Both the position numbers and the translations under genes were made by a program. The notes below the pieces were generated by a model. It saw only the letters and a program-made list of their open reading frames with translations. It was not told the origin of the DNA and ran no database searches. Positions 28,038-36,945 of a DNA stretch of 64,000 bases are shown one piece after another; position 1 is the first letter of the stretch, and each line of letters starts with the position of its first letter. The DNA is taken from the NCBI RefSeq assembly GCF_016031615.1, contig NZ_JACYXC010000001.1:4278001-4342000 (forward strand). The letters run 5' to 3'. This stretch comes from Streptomyces pactum. Its GTDB lineage: Bacteria; Actinomycetota; Actinomycetes; Streptomycetales; Streptomycetaceae.

Positions 28038-29819
28038 GTGAGTCCGGGAATCGGAGCACACTCCGCACCCGCACCGGAACCCCTCGACACCACCACCCAC
28101 CACCCCCGCACCCCTGACGCCCCGGGCGCCGTGACGTCCGCGTCCGCCGGGAGCACCGCCGCGGCGTCCGCCGGGGCGCCCGCGCCGGGCGGCGCCACCC
28201 GTGCCGTGTCCGGCGAGACCCCCGGCCCGGCGTCCGGCGAGGCCGGCGAGGCCGGCGACGACCCCGGAGTGATATCCGGCCGGGCCGCCGGGGAGCCCGG
28301 GACGATATCCGACGAGACCGCCGAGGCCGTCTCCGGCGACCCGGTCGCGGCCCTCCCCGGGACCGCGCCCGGCACCGCGGGCACCGTGCCCGGTGCCGGT
28401 GCGAAAACCGGTGCCGGTGCGGAGACCGGTGCCGCCGGTGCCCCCGAGCCGTCCCGGGCCGGTGACGAGTCCCGCAAGGTTCCGGCACCCGGCCCGGACG
28501 ACGCGCCGCGCGGCATGTTCAGCTCACTGCGGATACGCAACTACCGGCTCTTCGCGACCGGCGCGGTGATCTCCAACACCGGTACCTGGATGTCCCGCAT
28601 CGCTCAGGACTGGCTGGTCCTGAGCCTCACCGGCTCCTCCACGGCGGTGGGTATCACCACCGCCCTGCAGTTCCTGCCGATGCTGCTGTTCGGGCTGTAC
28701 GGCGGGGTGATCGCCGACCGCTACCCCAAGCGGCGCATCCTGCTGGCGACCCAGACCGCGCTGGGCGCGTGCGGCCTCGCGCTCGCCGTGCTGACCCTGA
28801 GCGGACACGTCCAGGTCTGGCACGTGTACCTCATCGCCTTCCTGCTCGGCATGGTCACCGTGGTGGACAACCCCACCCGGCAGGCGTTCGTCGCCGAGAT
28901 GGTCGGCCCGACGGACCTGCGGAACGCGGTCAGCCTCAACTCGGCCAACTTCCAGTCCGCCCGCCTCATCGGCCCGGCGGTCGCCGGTGTGCTGATCACC
29001 GCGGTCGGCAGCGGCTGGGCGTTCCTGCTCAACGGCCTGTCCTTCGGCGCGCCGCTGATCGGGCTGCTGATGATGCGCTCCGCCGAGCTGCACCGCGTCG
29101 AGCGCGCGCCACGCGGCAAGGGCCAGCTGCGGGAGGGCCTGGCGTACGTCGCCGCCCGGCCGGATCTGATCTGGCCGATCGTGCTGGTCGGCTTCATCGG
29201 CACCTTCGGTTTCAACTTCCCGATCTGGCTGAGCGCCTTCGCCGACGACGTCTTCGACGCCGGACCCGGCACCTACGGGCTGCTCAACACGTTGATGGCG
29301 GTCGGTTCGGTGGCCGGCGCGCTGCTCGCCGCCCGGCGCGCCACCTCGCGGTTGCGGCTGGTGGTGGGCGCGGCCCTGGTCTTCGGCGTGCTGGAGATGA
29401 CGGCCGCCGTCGCCCCGACGTTCTGGCTGTTCGCCGCCCTGATGGTGCCGATCGGCGCGTTCGGCCTGACGATCAACGTCACCGCGAACTCCAGCGTCCA
29501 GCTGGCCACCGACCCGGCGATGCGCGGCCGGGTGATGAGCCTGTTCATGATGGTCTTCGTCGGCGGTACGCCGATCGGCGGGCCGCTGATGGGCTGGCTC
29601 ACCGACACCTACGGCGCACGCGTCGGCTTCCTCGTCGGCGGTCTGGTCTCCGCGCTCGCGTCGATCATGGTGGGACTCGTCCTGGCCCGGATCGGCGGCC
29701 TGCGGCTCCGGGTGGACCTGCGGCGCGGCGGCCGGCAGGTGATCACCTTCGTGCCCCGCGAGGTGGCGGACCGGCAGCCGGCCGGGGCCGCGGCGGAGCG
29801 CGTCCCCAGCCGGGTGTGA
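28038..29819 (+). CDS. MFS efflux transporter with long disordered N-terminus
   Basis: 593 residues. The first 160 are Ala/Gly/Pro/Asp/Glu-rich and built of degenerate GEAGEAGD and GAGAKTGAGAETG repeats. The transporter core begins at SSLRIRNYRLFATGAVISNTGTWMSRIAQDWL, typical of the enterobactin-exporter-like (EntS/DHA3) MFS branch, and contains GGVIADRYPKRR (loop 2-3 motif) and PTRQAFVAEMV. Twelve helices are expected. GTG at 28038 has GAGGAG 11 bases upstream. It is co-oriented with and probably controlled by the MarR gene; the role is drug or metabolite efflux. Confidence 0.9.
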   Translation: MSPGIGAHSAPAPEPLDTTTHHPRTPDAPGAVTSASAGSTAAASAGAPAPGGATRAVSGETPGPASGEAGEAGDDPGVISGRAAGEPGTISDETAEAVSGDPVAALPGTAPGTAGTVPGAGAKTGAGAETGAAGAPEPSRAGDESRKVPAPGPDDAPRGMFSSLRIRNYRLFATGAVISNTGTWMSRIAQDWLVLSLTGSSTAVGITTALQFLPMLLFGLYGGVIADRYPKRRILLATQTALGACGLALAVLTLSGHVQVWHVYLIAFLLGMVTVVDNPTRQAFVAEMVGPTDLRNAVSLNSANFQSARLIGPAVAGVLITAVGSGWAFLLNGLSFGAPLIGLLMMRSAELHRVERAPRGKGQLREGLAYVAARPDLIWPIVLVGFIGTFGFNFPIWLSAFADDVFDAGPGTYGLLNTLMAVGSVAGALLAARRATSRLRLVVGAALVFGVLEMTAAVAPTFWLFAALMVPIGAFGLTINVTANSSVQLATDPAMRGRVMSLFMMVFVGGTPIGGPLMGWLTDTYGARVGFLVGGLVSALASIMVGLVLARIGGLRLRVDLRRGGRQVITFVPREVADRQPAGAAAERVPSRV

Positions 29820-30350
29820 CCCGCGCGGCGCGGCGCGGGCGCCCGGCCGGGCCCCGCCGCCGCGCGGTGGCTCCGCCCCGCGTGCCCGCGCCCGGCCGGC
29901 GGGCGGTAGGGCCCGGGGCGCGGGCCCTACCGCCCGCCGGTAGGGCCCGCGCCCCGGCGGACCTCCGCGCCCCTCTGCCCGGCCCGCGTACGTCCGCCGG
30001 GGCGTCCCTCCGGCGGATCTCCGTACCCCCTGCCGGGGCCGTTCCGCGGCGGGACCTCCGTGACGCGGGCGGCGCCCCGCGGTGGGGCCTCCGCCCCGCT
30101 GCCGGGGCCGCGTTGCCCGGGTGCCGGCGGGGGACGTCCGTACGTGCCGGGTGCCGGGGCGTCCCGCAGCGGACTCCGCACCCCCTGCCGGGGTCCCCGT
30201 ACCCGTACCGAGGGCGTCCCGGCGGACCCCGGAACTCCCCTGCCGGCTCCCGTGCCCGTGCCGGGGCGTCCCACGGCGGAGCCGGTACCCGTGCCGGGGC
30301 GGGGGCGGGCAGGGGGTGAGGCCGGGCGCGGCAGGCGGCAGACTCGCCCC
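29820..30350. other. Spacer between MFS and thpR
   Basis: 530 bp. Apart from the strong overlapping hairpins at 29896-29955 it is low-complexity, with repeated CGTACCCCCTGCCGGGG-like words. No gene is supported. Confidence 0.45.
29896..29955 (+). terminator. Two overlapping, mutually exclusive long hairpins
   Basis: Hairpin 1: 29896-29914 pairs perfectly over 19 bp with 29922-29940 (7-base loop). Hairpin 2: 29915-29931 pairs perfectly over 17 bp with 29939-29955 (7-base loop). They share the middle segment, so only one can form at a time. They lie 77 bp after the MFS stop. The simplest role is a strong terminator; an attenuator-like switch before thpR is possible but unproven. Confidence 0.6.
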
Positions 30351-30917
30351 ATGAGACTCTTCGCGGCCACGATCCCGCCGCCCGGCGCCCTCGCGCAGCT
30401 GGCCTCCGCCGTGGCGGCCCTGCGGCACCTCCCGGGGGCGGACCGGCTCCGCTGGACCGAGCCGGAGGGCTGGCACTTCACCCTCGCCTTCTACGGGGAG
30501 GTGGCCGAGGAGAACGTGCCCGGTCTCGCGGAGCGGCTGGCCCGGGCCGCGCGCCGCCGTGCCCCGTACGAGCTGCGGCTGACCGCCGGCGGCCGGTTCG
30601 GGCGGCAGGTGCTGTGGGTCGGCGCCGAGGGGGACCGGGCCGCGATGCGCCACCTCGCCGCGGCGACCGCCGCCGCCGGACGCCGGGCCGGGGCGCGGCA
30701 GCCCGAGCACCGTCCGTACGCCCCGCACCTGACCGTCGCCCGCGGCCGGCCCGACGGCGCCGACCTGGTGCCGTTCGTCACCGCGCTGGCGGACTTCACG
30801 ACGGAGCCGTGGTCGGAGGGCGAACTGCACCTGATGCGCAGCCGGCTGCCGGGCGGGGGCACGCCCGGGGAGCGGCCCCGGTACGAGAGCGTGGGGTGCT
30901 GGCCGCTGGGCCGGTGA
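30351..30917 (+). CDS. thpR: RNA 2',3'-cyclic phosphodiesterase
   Basis: 188-residue 2H phosphoesterase that opens 2',3'-cyclic RNA ends (LigT/ThpR). Both catalytic HxT motifs are present: HFTL with His42 and Thr44, and HLTV with His126 and Thr128. The N-terminus RLFAATIPP and the ELHLMRSRL segment near the end are typical of the family. The length equals the usual 180-190. ATG at 30351 is the only start that keeps the family N-terminus. A small membrane-peptide gene follows 22 bp downstream. Confidence 0.95.
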   Translation: MRLFAATIPPPGALAQLASAVAALRHLPGADRLRWTEPEGWHFTLAFYGEVAEENVPGLAERLARAARRRAPYELRLTAGGRFGRQVLWVGAEGDRAAMRHLAAATAAAGRRAGARQPEHRPYAPHLTVARGRPDGADLVPFVTALADFTTEPWSEGELHLMRSRLPGGGTPGERPRYESVGCWPLGR

Positions 30918-30939
30918 GGCGCCCGGTTAACCTCGAAGG

Positions 30940-31026
30940 GTGGACCCCAAGACCAGAACCCTGATCATGCGCGGCGCCTTCGCGCTGATCCTCCTCGTCG
31001 TCGCCGTGGCCGCCGTGCTGCGCTGA
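30940..31026 (+). CDS. Tiny single-helix membrane peptide (28 aa)
   Basis: GTG at 30940 opens DPKTRTLIMRGAFALILLVV and more valine/alanine, ending LR-stop. It reads as a polar, basic N-terminus followed by one membrane helix. It follows thpR in the same direction within 25 bp and is preceded by CGAAGG. I recall similar mini-proteins in Streptomyces, but cannot confirm. The composition is clearly unlike the junk frames around it. Confidence 0.5.
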   Translation: MDPKTRTLIMRGAFALILLVVAVAAVLR

Positions 31027-31245
31027 GCCGTGCGGTACGCCGGGCCGCGGGGTTCCCGTTCCCGTTCCCGGGGCGGGGTCGCCGGACCGTGCCGGGCCGT
31101 GCCTCCAAGGCATGTCCCCATGGCAACGCGGTCGGCCAGGGGTGACCTCCACGTGCTCGGGGTCTGCGGGCCACTGCGCCCTCCGGCGAGGGCCCGGCGC
31201 AGCGGTGGTCCCGTCTCCGCGTCCTCCGCCCACCGGGCCTGACCG

Positions 31246-31530
31246 TCACGGGCGGTTGGGGTCGTGGCTGCCTGTGGTCCTCCCGTGTCGGGGCGGGTGC
31301 TCCTCCTTGCGTTTACGGGGGATCAGTCCTGCCAGGCCCAGCAGGCCGGCCAGCCCCCACAGCCCGTAGCCTCCATGGTCATCGACGTCATCCTTGTTGC
31401 TGTCTGCCGCCACAGGAGCGGAGACCTGCGGCTGCACGGCAGGGGCTGCCTGAGAGCTCGCCATGGCGTCGGTCGCCGGGAGCAGGAACACAGACGCGGT
31501 GATCGCGATGGTCACGGCCGCTTTACGCAT
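31246..31530 (-). CDS. Secreted/membrane WGxxGxxG-type small protein
   Basis: 94 residues. A signal peptide covers residues 1-24 (RKAAVTIAITASVFLLPATDAMA), followed by a Pro/Val/Ala/Gln stretch and acidic DSNKDDVDDHGG. Then comes GYGLWGLAGLLGLAGLIPRKRKEE: a Trp/Gly-spaced hydrophobic helix ending in basic residues, as in WGxxGxxG-CTERM-like proteins. ATG at 31530 has GGAG seven bases upstream. It is probably anchored to the membrane by the C-terminal helix. Function unknown. The gene sits in a locally less GC-rich stretch. Confidence 0.75.
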   Translation of the reverse strand: MRKAAVTIAITASVFLLPATDAMASSQAAPAVQPQVSAPVAADSNKDDVDDHGGYGLWGLAGLLGLAGLIPRKRKEEHPPRHGRTTGSHDPNRP

Positions 31531-31998
31531 GGATGTTCTCCATTTTGCCGGTCAGCTGCGGACGCCTTGTCGTTGCCGCAGCACCTCGCTCCGCTCCCCG
31601 ACGCACGCGCGAGGGTCACCTACTGCCAGGGGACTGCTCATGACGCGGTCGCGCACCTCAGAAAGACGCGCCCTTCCGCCCAACGGCCCGAACGGGTGAA
31701 TGCTCGTAGGTCGTCTTTCGACTGCTCCGGCGCACGGGGTCACTCGATCACGCGAGACCGTGCTTGCCGCATCCGTCGGGTGAGTACTGCTGGTATCCGT
31801 GACCTATGGTCCAGCGAGGCCGCTCCAGTCCCGAGCGGCGGGTCCGGAGGAAGAGCAGGGCCGTGGGCTGCTGGTCGTCGCCGCTGTCGCCGCGCCTTCG
31901 CCTTCGACGCCGGGGCTGGCGCCCCGCAAGGGCCCCGGCCGGAGCCGGACATACCTGTGGGGCCGGCCCCGGCCGGCCCCACAGGAAACGAGACGCTG
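31531..31998. other. Less GC-rich spacer between two small membrane-protein genes
   Basis: No convincing gene. Open frames on both strands here are mixed-composition and lack ribosome sites. It contains the terminator of the next gene at 31954-31985 and the promoter for the WGxxGxxG-type gene. The lower GC suggests a recently acquired or decayed segment. Confidence 0.4.
31954..31985 (-). terminator. 15-bp perfect stem terminator
   Basis: CCTGTGGGGCCGGCC (31954-31968) and its exact complement (31971-31985) with two central bases. It starts 14 bases past the stop codon of the minus-strand gene ending at 31999. Very stable; no U-tract. Confidence 0.7.
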
Positions 31999-32217
31999 TC
32001 AGTCCTTCTCGTACTGCGCGAGCGCGAGTCCCAGACCGAAGAACGTCGGCGCCCACTCGCCCACGAAAATGCCCCACCGGTCAGCGCGGTCTGTCCCTGC
32101 TGCCTCCCCCTTGATCGACGCCGTCCACGACAAGAACGACAACCCGATCGAGACGACGGCGGCCGTATAGGCGTGATCACTACGCAGGCCCATCTCGTGC
32201 AACTTCTTGATGATCAT
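31999..32217 (-). CDS. Small conserved two-helix membrane protein
   Basis: 72 residues: IIKKLHEMGLRSDHAYTAAVVSIGLSFLSWTAS (basic head, then first helix), a polar loop AAGTDRADRWG, then IFVGEWAPTFFGLGLALAQYEKD (second helix). ATG at 32217 has GGGGAG about eight bases upstream, and a strong hairpin follows the stop, so it is a complete transcription unit. I believe similar proteins ending in WAPTFFxLGxAL occur across Streptomyces; no function is known. Confidence 0.8.
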   Translation of the reverse strand: MIIKKLHEMGLRSDHAYTAAVVSIGLSFLSWTASIKGEAAGTDRADRWGIFVGEWAPTFFGLGLALAQYEKD

Positions 32218-32791
32218 GACTATGGCTCCCCTGACGGAAATCTGCAGACACTGCCACCGTCACCCCCGGCAGGCATAAGCGCTCATCCCACACCGCCAAA
32301 CGGGTGACTCGTGAGGGAGACGCCCAACCTCCGGTCAACTGATCAACCCATCAAAGAGGCACGCGCCAGCCGTACTGCCACCTCGGTGCCGCCGCGCCGA
32401 GCACGCCGCGCCGCCGCGTCGTGCCGTGGTGCTGGGCCCGCCGGGGCCGCGGCCTCCCCGCCGAGCCGAGCCCGCCGGGCCGCCGGGCCTCCCTGCCGAA
32501 CCGCGCACTCCGGGCCGTCTCCCCGCCGTGCTGTCGCGCCGTCGCGCTGTGGCGCCGCCGTGCCGCCGCCGGTGGGCGGTGAGGCCCGTGGCCCGCACCC
32601 TCGGCGGGGTGCGACCAACGGCGGCCGGCAGGCGGCGCCCGGCCCGCCCGGTGCGGGGTGTCTGCCCGTTCCCGGGCCGGGGTCTCCGGAGCGGGAACGC
32701 CGGATCGGGGCGGGGCGGCTCCCGCCGGGCCGCCGGCCCGGCGGGAGGGCATGTCACCCGGTGTGTACCGGGCGGGCGGCACCGGCCCGGG
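32218..32791. other. Spacer upstream of small membrane-protein gene
   Basis: 574 bp. The first 120 bp are less GC-rich and probably hold the leftward promoter. The remainder is GCCGCCGCGCCGAGC-type low-complexity sequence without a gene. Confidence 0.4.
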
Positions 32792-33787
32792 TCACCAGGC
32801 GAAGGCCTCCGGGGACGGGCCGGGGCCGGGGAAGATCTCGTCCAGCGCGGTGAGCAGTTCCTCGCCCAGCTCCAGTTCCACCGCCCGGAGCGCGGAGGAC
32901 AGCTGGTCGGCGGTGCGCGGGCCCACGATCGGACCGGTGACCCCCGGCCGGGTGAGCAGCCAGGCCAGCGCCACCTCGCCGGGCTCCAGCCCGTGCTTGT
33001 CCAGCAGGTCCTCGTACGCCTGGATCTTCTCCCGGAGGGCGGTGTTCTTCAGCGCGTCGGCGCTGCGGCCCTCGCCGGAGCGGGCCGTGGCGCCCTCCTT
33101 CTCCTTGCGGAGCACCCCGCCGAGCAGACCGCCGTGCAGCGGCGACCAGGGGATGACGCCGAGCCCGTACGCCTCGGCGGCCGGGATGACCTCCATCTCG
33201 GCGCGGCGCTCGGTCAGGTTGTACAGGCACTGCTCGCTGACCAGCCCGTAGCTGCCCAGCCGGCGCGCGGTCTCGTTGGCCTGGGCGATGTGCCAGCCGG
33301 CGTGGTTGGAGGAGCCGACGTACAGGATCTTGCCCTGCCGCACCAGGACGTCGATGGCCTGCCAGATCTCCTCCCACGGCGTCCTGCGGTCCACGTGGTG
33401 GAACTGGTACAGGTCGATGTGATCGGTGCGCAGCCGCTTGAGGCTGGCGTCCACGGCGCGCCGGATGTTGAGCGCGGAGAGCCGGTCCTCGTTGGGCCAG
33501 GGCTCACCCTCGGCGCCCATGTTGGCGTAGACCTTGGTGGCGATGACCGTCTTCTCCCGGCGGCCGCCGCCCTGGGCGAACCAGGAGCCGATGATCTCCT
33601 CGGTGCGGCCCTTGTTCTCGCCCCAGCCGTAGACGTTGGCGGTGTCGAAGAAGTTGATGCCCGCGCCGAGCGCGGAGTCCATGATCGCGTGGCTCTCGGC
33701 CTCGTCGGTCTGCGGGCCGAAGTTCATGGTGCCGAGCACCAGGCGGCTGACCTTGAGTCCGGTGCGTCCCAGCTGTGTGTACTTCAT
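32792..33787 (-). CDS. Aldo/keto reductase
   Basis: 331-residue NADPH-dependent aldo/keto reductase. The catalytic tetrad is visible: Asp48 and Tyr53 in FFDTANVYGWG, Lys85 in ATKVYA, His130 in LYQFHHVD. The cofactor end is seen in VGPRTADQL. The layout resembles the voltage-gated potassium channel beta-subunit/YajO-type branch. The substrate is not predictable. It stands alone; the start ATG at 33787 (KYTQLGRTGLKVSRL) is the family N-terminus. Confidence 0.94.
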   Translation of the reverse strand: MKYTQLGRTGLKVSRLVLGTMNFGPQTDEAESHAIMDSALGAGINFFDTANVYGWGENKGRTEEIIGSWFAQGGGRREKTVIATKVYANMGAEGEPWPNEDRLSALNIRRAVDASLKRLRTDHIDLYQFHHVDRRTPWEEIWQAIDVLVRQGKILYVGSSNHAGWHIAQANETARRLGSYGLVSEQCLYNLTERRAEMEVIPAAEAYGLGVIPWSPLHGGLLGGVLRKEKEGATARSGEGRSADALKNTALREKIQAYEDLLDKHGLEPGEVALAWLLTRPGVTGPIVGPRTADQLSSALRAVELELGEELLTALDEIFPGPGPSPEAFAW

Positions 33788-33973
33788 GGTCGTCCAGCCA
33801 ACGCCTTGGAGTGCGCTCTAGGCAAGGGCGCGCGCCCGGCGGCACCGGAACCGCGCCCGGCGTCATCGCGGGCGTCGCCCGGAGGCCGCGCGCACCACGT
33901 CCAAGGTCACCGTGAGCGGCGGTCCGGGGTCACCGGGCGCGGCGGCCCGGGTCTTCGAAAACGGCGTCCGGCC

Positions 33974-34681
33974 TCACCGCGGACGGCGTCCGGTGCGGTC
34001 GGCGGGGGTGTAGCGGTCGCCGACGTCCCACGCCTGGTACATGGCGTCGGCGAAGGCGGCGGCGATGAGGTGTTCGCCGGACGGGCCGGGGTGGGTGCCG
34101 TCGTAGGTGTCCCGGTGGAGCCGGTAGCCGGCGGGGCGGGAGGCGAGCAGCAGGGGCGAGGCCGGGGAGTCCAGGTCGGCGACGGCCTTGGCGAGGAGTT
34201 CGTTGAAACGCTCCACCTCGGCGGCGAAGAGGGCGTCGGACTCGGCGCGGACGTTGGGTATCACCGGCAGCACCACCACCTGGACGCGCGGGTTGGCGGC
34301 GCGCGCGCCGGCCAGGAAGCGCCGCGCGTTGGCCACGGTGTCCTCGGCGCCGGTGTAGAACCCGAGGTCAATCAGGCCCAGGGAGACCAGCAGGGTGTCG
34401 GCGCGGTGTGCCCGCACCGCCTCCTCGATCAGCGGTGCCATGTGCAGCCAGCCCTCGCCCCAGCCGGCGAGGTGGCGGCGGGCGGCGGGCGGGAAGCCGG
34501 GGTCGGCGTAGTCCTGGGAGACCGGGGCGTCGGCCCGCGGGTCGTACAGCTCGCTGCGGGGGCCGACGATCGCGTACCGGCGGCCGAAGGTCCGGTTGAG
34601 GTGCTCCCACATGCGGTAACGCCAGGTGTAGTCGCCGGCGCTGCCGATCGTCATCGAGTCACCGACGAACATGATGCGCAT
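33974..34681 (-). CDS. SGNH/GDSL-type hydrolase
   Basis: 235-residue lipase/esterase-fold enzyme. The nucleophile serine is in MFVGDSMTIG (block I, Ser9). A block III-like SLGLIDLGFYTG lacks the usual Asn, and the Asp/His pair is in YDGTHPGPSGEHL (block V). No signal peptide, so it is cytoplasmic. ATG at 34681 is chosen because it begins directly at the first beta strand; GTG at 34696 would add five residues. It may act on acylated sugars or similar esters. The atypical block III makes catalytic activity less certain. Confidence 0.85.
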   Translation of the reverse strand: MRIMFVGDSMTIGSAGDYTWRYRMWEHLNRTFGRRYAIVGPRSELYDPRADAPVSQDYADPGFPPAARRHLAGWGEGWLHMAPLIEEAVRAHRADTLLVSLGLIDLGFYTGAEDTVANARRFLAGARAANPRVQVVVLPVIPNVRAESDALFAAEVERFNELLAKAVADLDSPASPLLLASRPAGYRLHRDTYDGTHPGPSGEHLIAAAFADAMYQAWDVGDRYTPADRTGRRPR

Positions 34682-35216
34682 CGGTGAAGTATGCACCGGT
34701 GTGCGGGTGCGGGATCCGGCCGGGCGGTGCCGGGCCCGGCGGGTGCCTCCTGGAGGCGCCGCCGGACGGCCCGGTGGCAGGTGCGGCCCCGGTCCCGGGC
34801 CGGGTCCGGACCGGGACCGGGTGACGCGGACGCGGCGGCCGGTCCGGCCGGTTCCGCAGACGTACGGTCCCGGTTCCGGCGACCGGTACGGCCAGGCTCC
34901 GGCGACGCTGCAGCTCCGGCCCCGGCGACCGGTGCGGCGGCCGGCCGGCCGGGTCCGGCCGGTGGTCCGGTGTGCGGCGCACCGGTTGGGGGCGCCCTAC
35001 GGAGCCCGGCGGCCGGTCCGGCACGGCGGCGGTGGCCGGCCGTGAGCGGGGGTGAGGACCGGCCACCGGGACTGCGCGAGAGCGCCGCCGGGTGCACAGA
35101 AACTTCACAGGATGTACAGGAAATCGGCGGTTCGTATTCCGTCCGTTTCCGGTTCCGGAATGCGAACCACCGAATTCCGGGAGGGTGAATCGCGTTGCGT
35201 CTTTTGCCGGTTGGGG
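34682..35216. other. Spacer with CCGGTTCCGG-rich repeats
   Basis: 535 bp. 34850-34960 reiterates GGTTCCGGCGACCGGTACGG-like words. The AT-richer 35085-35216 holds the terminator at 35129-35168. No coding frame is supported. Confidence 0.4.
35129..35168 (-). terminator. 13-bp stem hairpin after membrane-protein gene
   Basis: 35129-35141 pairs with 35156-35168 over 13 positions with one T/C exchange that can wobble, around a 14-base loop. It lies about 48 bases past the minus-strand stop at 35217. Confidence 0.5.
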
Positions 35217-35744
35217 CTATCGGGCGGTGCGGGAGTTCTTGAATGCGAGGAAGCCGCAGACGACCGCCGCGAGGGAGCCGAGGACCACCAGGTACACGCC
35301 GGGGGCGGCGGAGAAGTCCAGCCGCTCGACCATGTTCTCCAGGTCGCTGTCGCTGACCGTGGCGCCCGCGTCCTCGGCCTCGCTCTCCGCCTTGGCGATG
35401 GGGGCACGGTCCGGGTCGACGAGGTTGAGCACGCCGACGACCAGCGCGATCAGGGACAGACCGGCACCGGCGGCGGACAGCTGGGGCTTCTTGGCGGCCA
35501 GCACCGCGACCAGCGCGGCGGCCGCCAGGCCGGCGGCGATCATCACGATGACGCCGTCGGTGAACTCCTTGCCCTTGACGCCGCCGCTCGCGGTGTCGGA
35601 GTAGGACCAGTTGAGGAAGGTGCCGATAAAGGCGACGACCGCGCCGGCGATCGCGAAGCCCACCATCTTGGTGGCGCCGCCGGCAGTACCGGAAGGCATG
35701 ACCGGCGGGGCCGGCGGGAAAGAGTTTTGACCATATCCGCTCAT
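35217..35744 (-). CDS. Small tetraspan-like membrane protein
   Basis: 175 residues. After a Pro/Ser/Gly-rich cytoplasmic start (SGYGQNSFPPAPPVMPSG) come four hydrophobic helices: MVGFAIAGAVVAFIGTFL, VIVMIAAGLAAAALVAVLAA, AAGAGLSLIALVVGVLNL and GVYLVVLGSLAAVVCGFLAF. An acidic loop (AESEAEDAGATVSDSDLEN) lies before the last helix. No family recognised. ATG at 35744 is preceded by TACGGT eight bases upstream, suggesting a leaderless message. Divergent from the beta-propeller gene. Confidence 0.8.
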   Translation of the reverse strand: MSGYGQNSFPPAPPVMPSGTAGGATKMVGFAIAGAVVAFIGTFLNWSYSDTASGGVKGKEFTDGVIVMIAAGLAAAALVAVLAAKKPQLSAAGAGLSLIALVVGVLNLVDPDRAPIAKAESEAEDAGATVSDSDLENMVERLDFSAAPGVYLVVLGSLAAVVCGFLAFKNSRTAR

Positions 35745-35846
35745 GGGCAGAGACCGTAGGGTGGCGTGATTCTTTCCCGCAACGCGGTTGTCCACTTTGC
35801 CGTCAATGGCCGATAAAATTCGTTCCGAATTCCTGGGTTCAGTGCA

Positions 35847-35864
35847 GGTAATCCCTCGATTACC
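35847..35864. promoter_or_regulatory. Perfect inverted repeat in divergent promoter
   Basis: GGTAATC-CCTC-GATTACC lies 30 bp before the start of the beta-propeller gene and about 100 bp from the divergent membrane-protein gene. Likely an operator; the regulator is not identified. Confidence 0.5.
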
Positions 35865-35893
35865 TTCGGTCGGTGATATGGCAGGCTTGGCCC

Positions 35894-36940
35894 ATGCGTT
35901 CGCCTCTGTCTGTGCTCGGTGCCGTCGCGCTGCTGACGCTGCCCGCCGTCCCGCCGGCCGCCGCCGACGACACCGCTCCGTCCTCCTTCACGATCGAGGA
36001 CGAGCGGATCACCGAGTCCAGCGGCCTCGCCGCCAGCCGGGCGCACCCCGGCGTCTACTGGACCCACAACGACAGCGACGACGGTCCGTACGTCTTCGCG
36101 ATCGACGGGCGGACCGGCCGCACCGTCGCCACCGTGACGCTGCGCGGCATCGGCGCCCCCCGCGATGTGGAGGCGGTCTCGGTCGGGCCGGACGGGCAGG
36201 TCTACGTCGGCGACATCGGCGACAACCTGGGCGGCACCTGGTCCAAGGTGTGGATCTACCGCTTCCCGGAGCCGGAGCGGCTGCGGGACGTCACGGTGGA
36301 CGCCACCCAGTTCGACGTGGTGTACGAGGGCGGGCCGCGCAACGCCGAGGCGCTGATGGTCCACCCGCGCACCGGCCGGGTGTACATCGCGAGCAAGAGC
36401 GAGGAGGACGCCGGCCTCTACGAGGGACCGGCCCGGCTCTCGCCGTCCGGCGTGAACACCTTCCGCCGCGTCGCCGACCTGGACCTGGAGATCACCGACG
36501 GGGCCTTCGCGCCGGACGGCAGCCGGCTGGTGCTGCGGGCCTACTTCGGGGCCGAGGAGTACCGGTGGGGCAAGAAGGGGCTCGGCGCGGAGGTGGCCGA
36601 GCAGCCCCGGGTGCCGCTCCAGCGGCAGGGCGAGTCGGTCACCTTCACCCCGGACGGCGGGACCCTGATGTTCGGGACCGAGGGCGAGGGCAGCCGGGTC
36701 AGCGCGGTCGGGCTGGAGGGCGAACAGCTGCCCGACGCGACCGCCCGGCGGCAGGGCGAGGACGGCGACGGTGACCGGCGGGGCGGCGGGACGGCCGGCG
36801 GTGACGACGGGGACGGCGGCCTCCTCGGCGACAGCGACCTGCTGATCGCCGCGGCGGCGCTGGGCGTGGCCCTGCTGGCGCTGCTGGGGTTCCGGGGCGG
36901 CCGGGGACGTGGCGGCAGGCGGCGTTCGTCCGGCGGCTGA
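35894..36940 (+). CDS. Secreted, membrane-anchored beta-propeller-like protein
   Basis: 348 residues. Signal peptide 1-25 (RSPLSVLGAVALLTLPAVPPAAA). Then come repeated strands: SGLAASRAHPGVYWTHNDSDDG, VYVGDIGDNLGGTW, AEALMVHPRTGRVYIASK, DGAFAPDGSRLVLRAY, VTFTPDGGTLMFGTEG, like WD40/esterase-type propeller blades. A Gly/Asp-rich spacer and a C-terminal membrane helix (LLIAAAALGVALLALLGF) with a basic tail anchor it. It could sense or bind ligands outside the cell; no catalytic motif is seen. ATG at 35894 is chosen; a start seven codons upstream is possible. Confidence 0.8.
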   Translation: MRSPLSVLGAVALLTLPAVPPAAADDTAPSSFTIEDERITESSGLAASRAHPGVYWTHNDSDDGPYVFAIDGRTGRTVATVTLRGIGAPRDVEAVSVGPDGQVYVGDIGDNLGGTWSKVWIYRFPEPERLRDVTVDATQFDVVYEGGPRNAEALMVHPRTGRVYIASKSEEDAGLYEGPARLSPSGVNTFRRVADLDLEITDGAFAPDGSRLVLRAYFGAEEYRWGKKGLGAEVAEQPRVPLQRQGESVTFTPDGGTLMFGTEGEGSRVSAVGLEGEQLPDATARRQGEDGDGDRRGGGTAGGDDGDGGLLGDSDLLIAAAALGVALLALLGFRGGRGRGGRRRSSGG

Positions 36941-36945
36941 GACGC

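Noticed and set aside
31799..32170. Plus-strand frame opposite the 72-residue membrane-protein gene
   Set aside because: The minus-strand gene has a ribosome site, membrane helices and a terminator; the plus frame has none of these.
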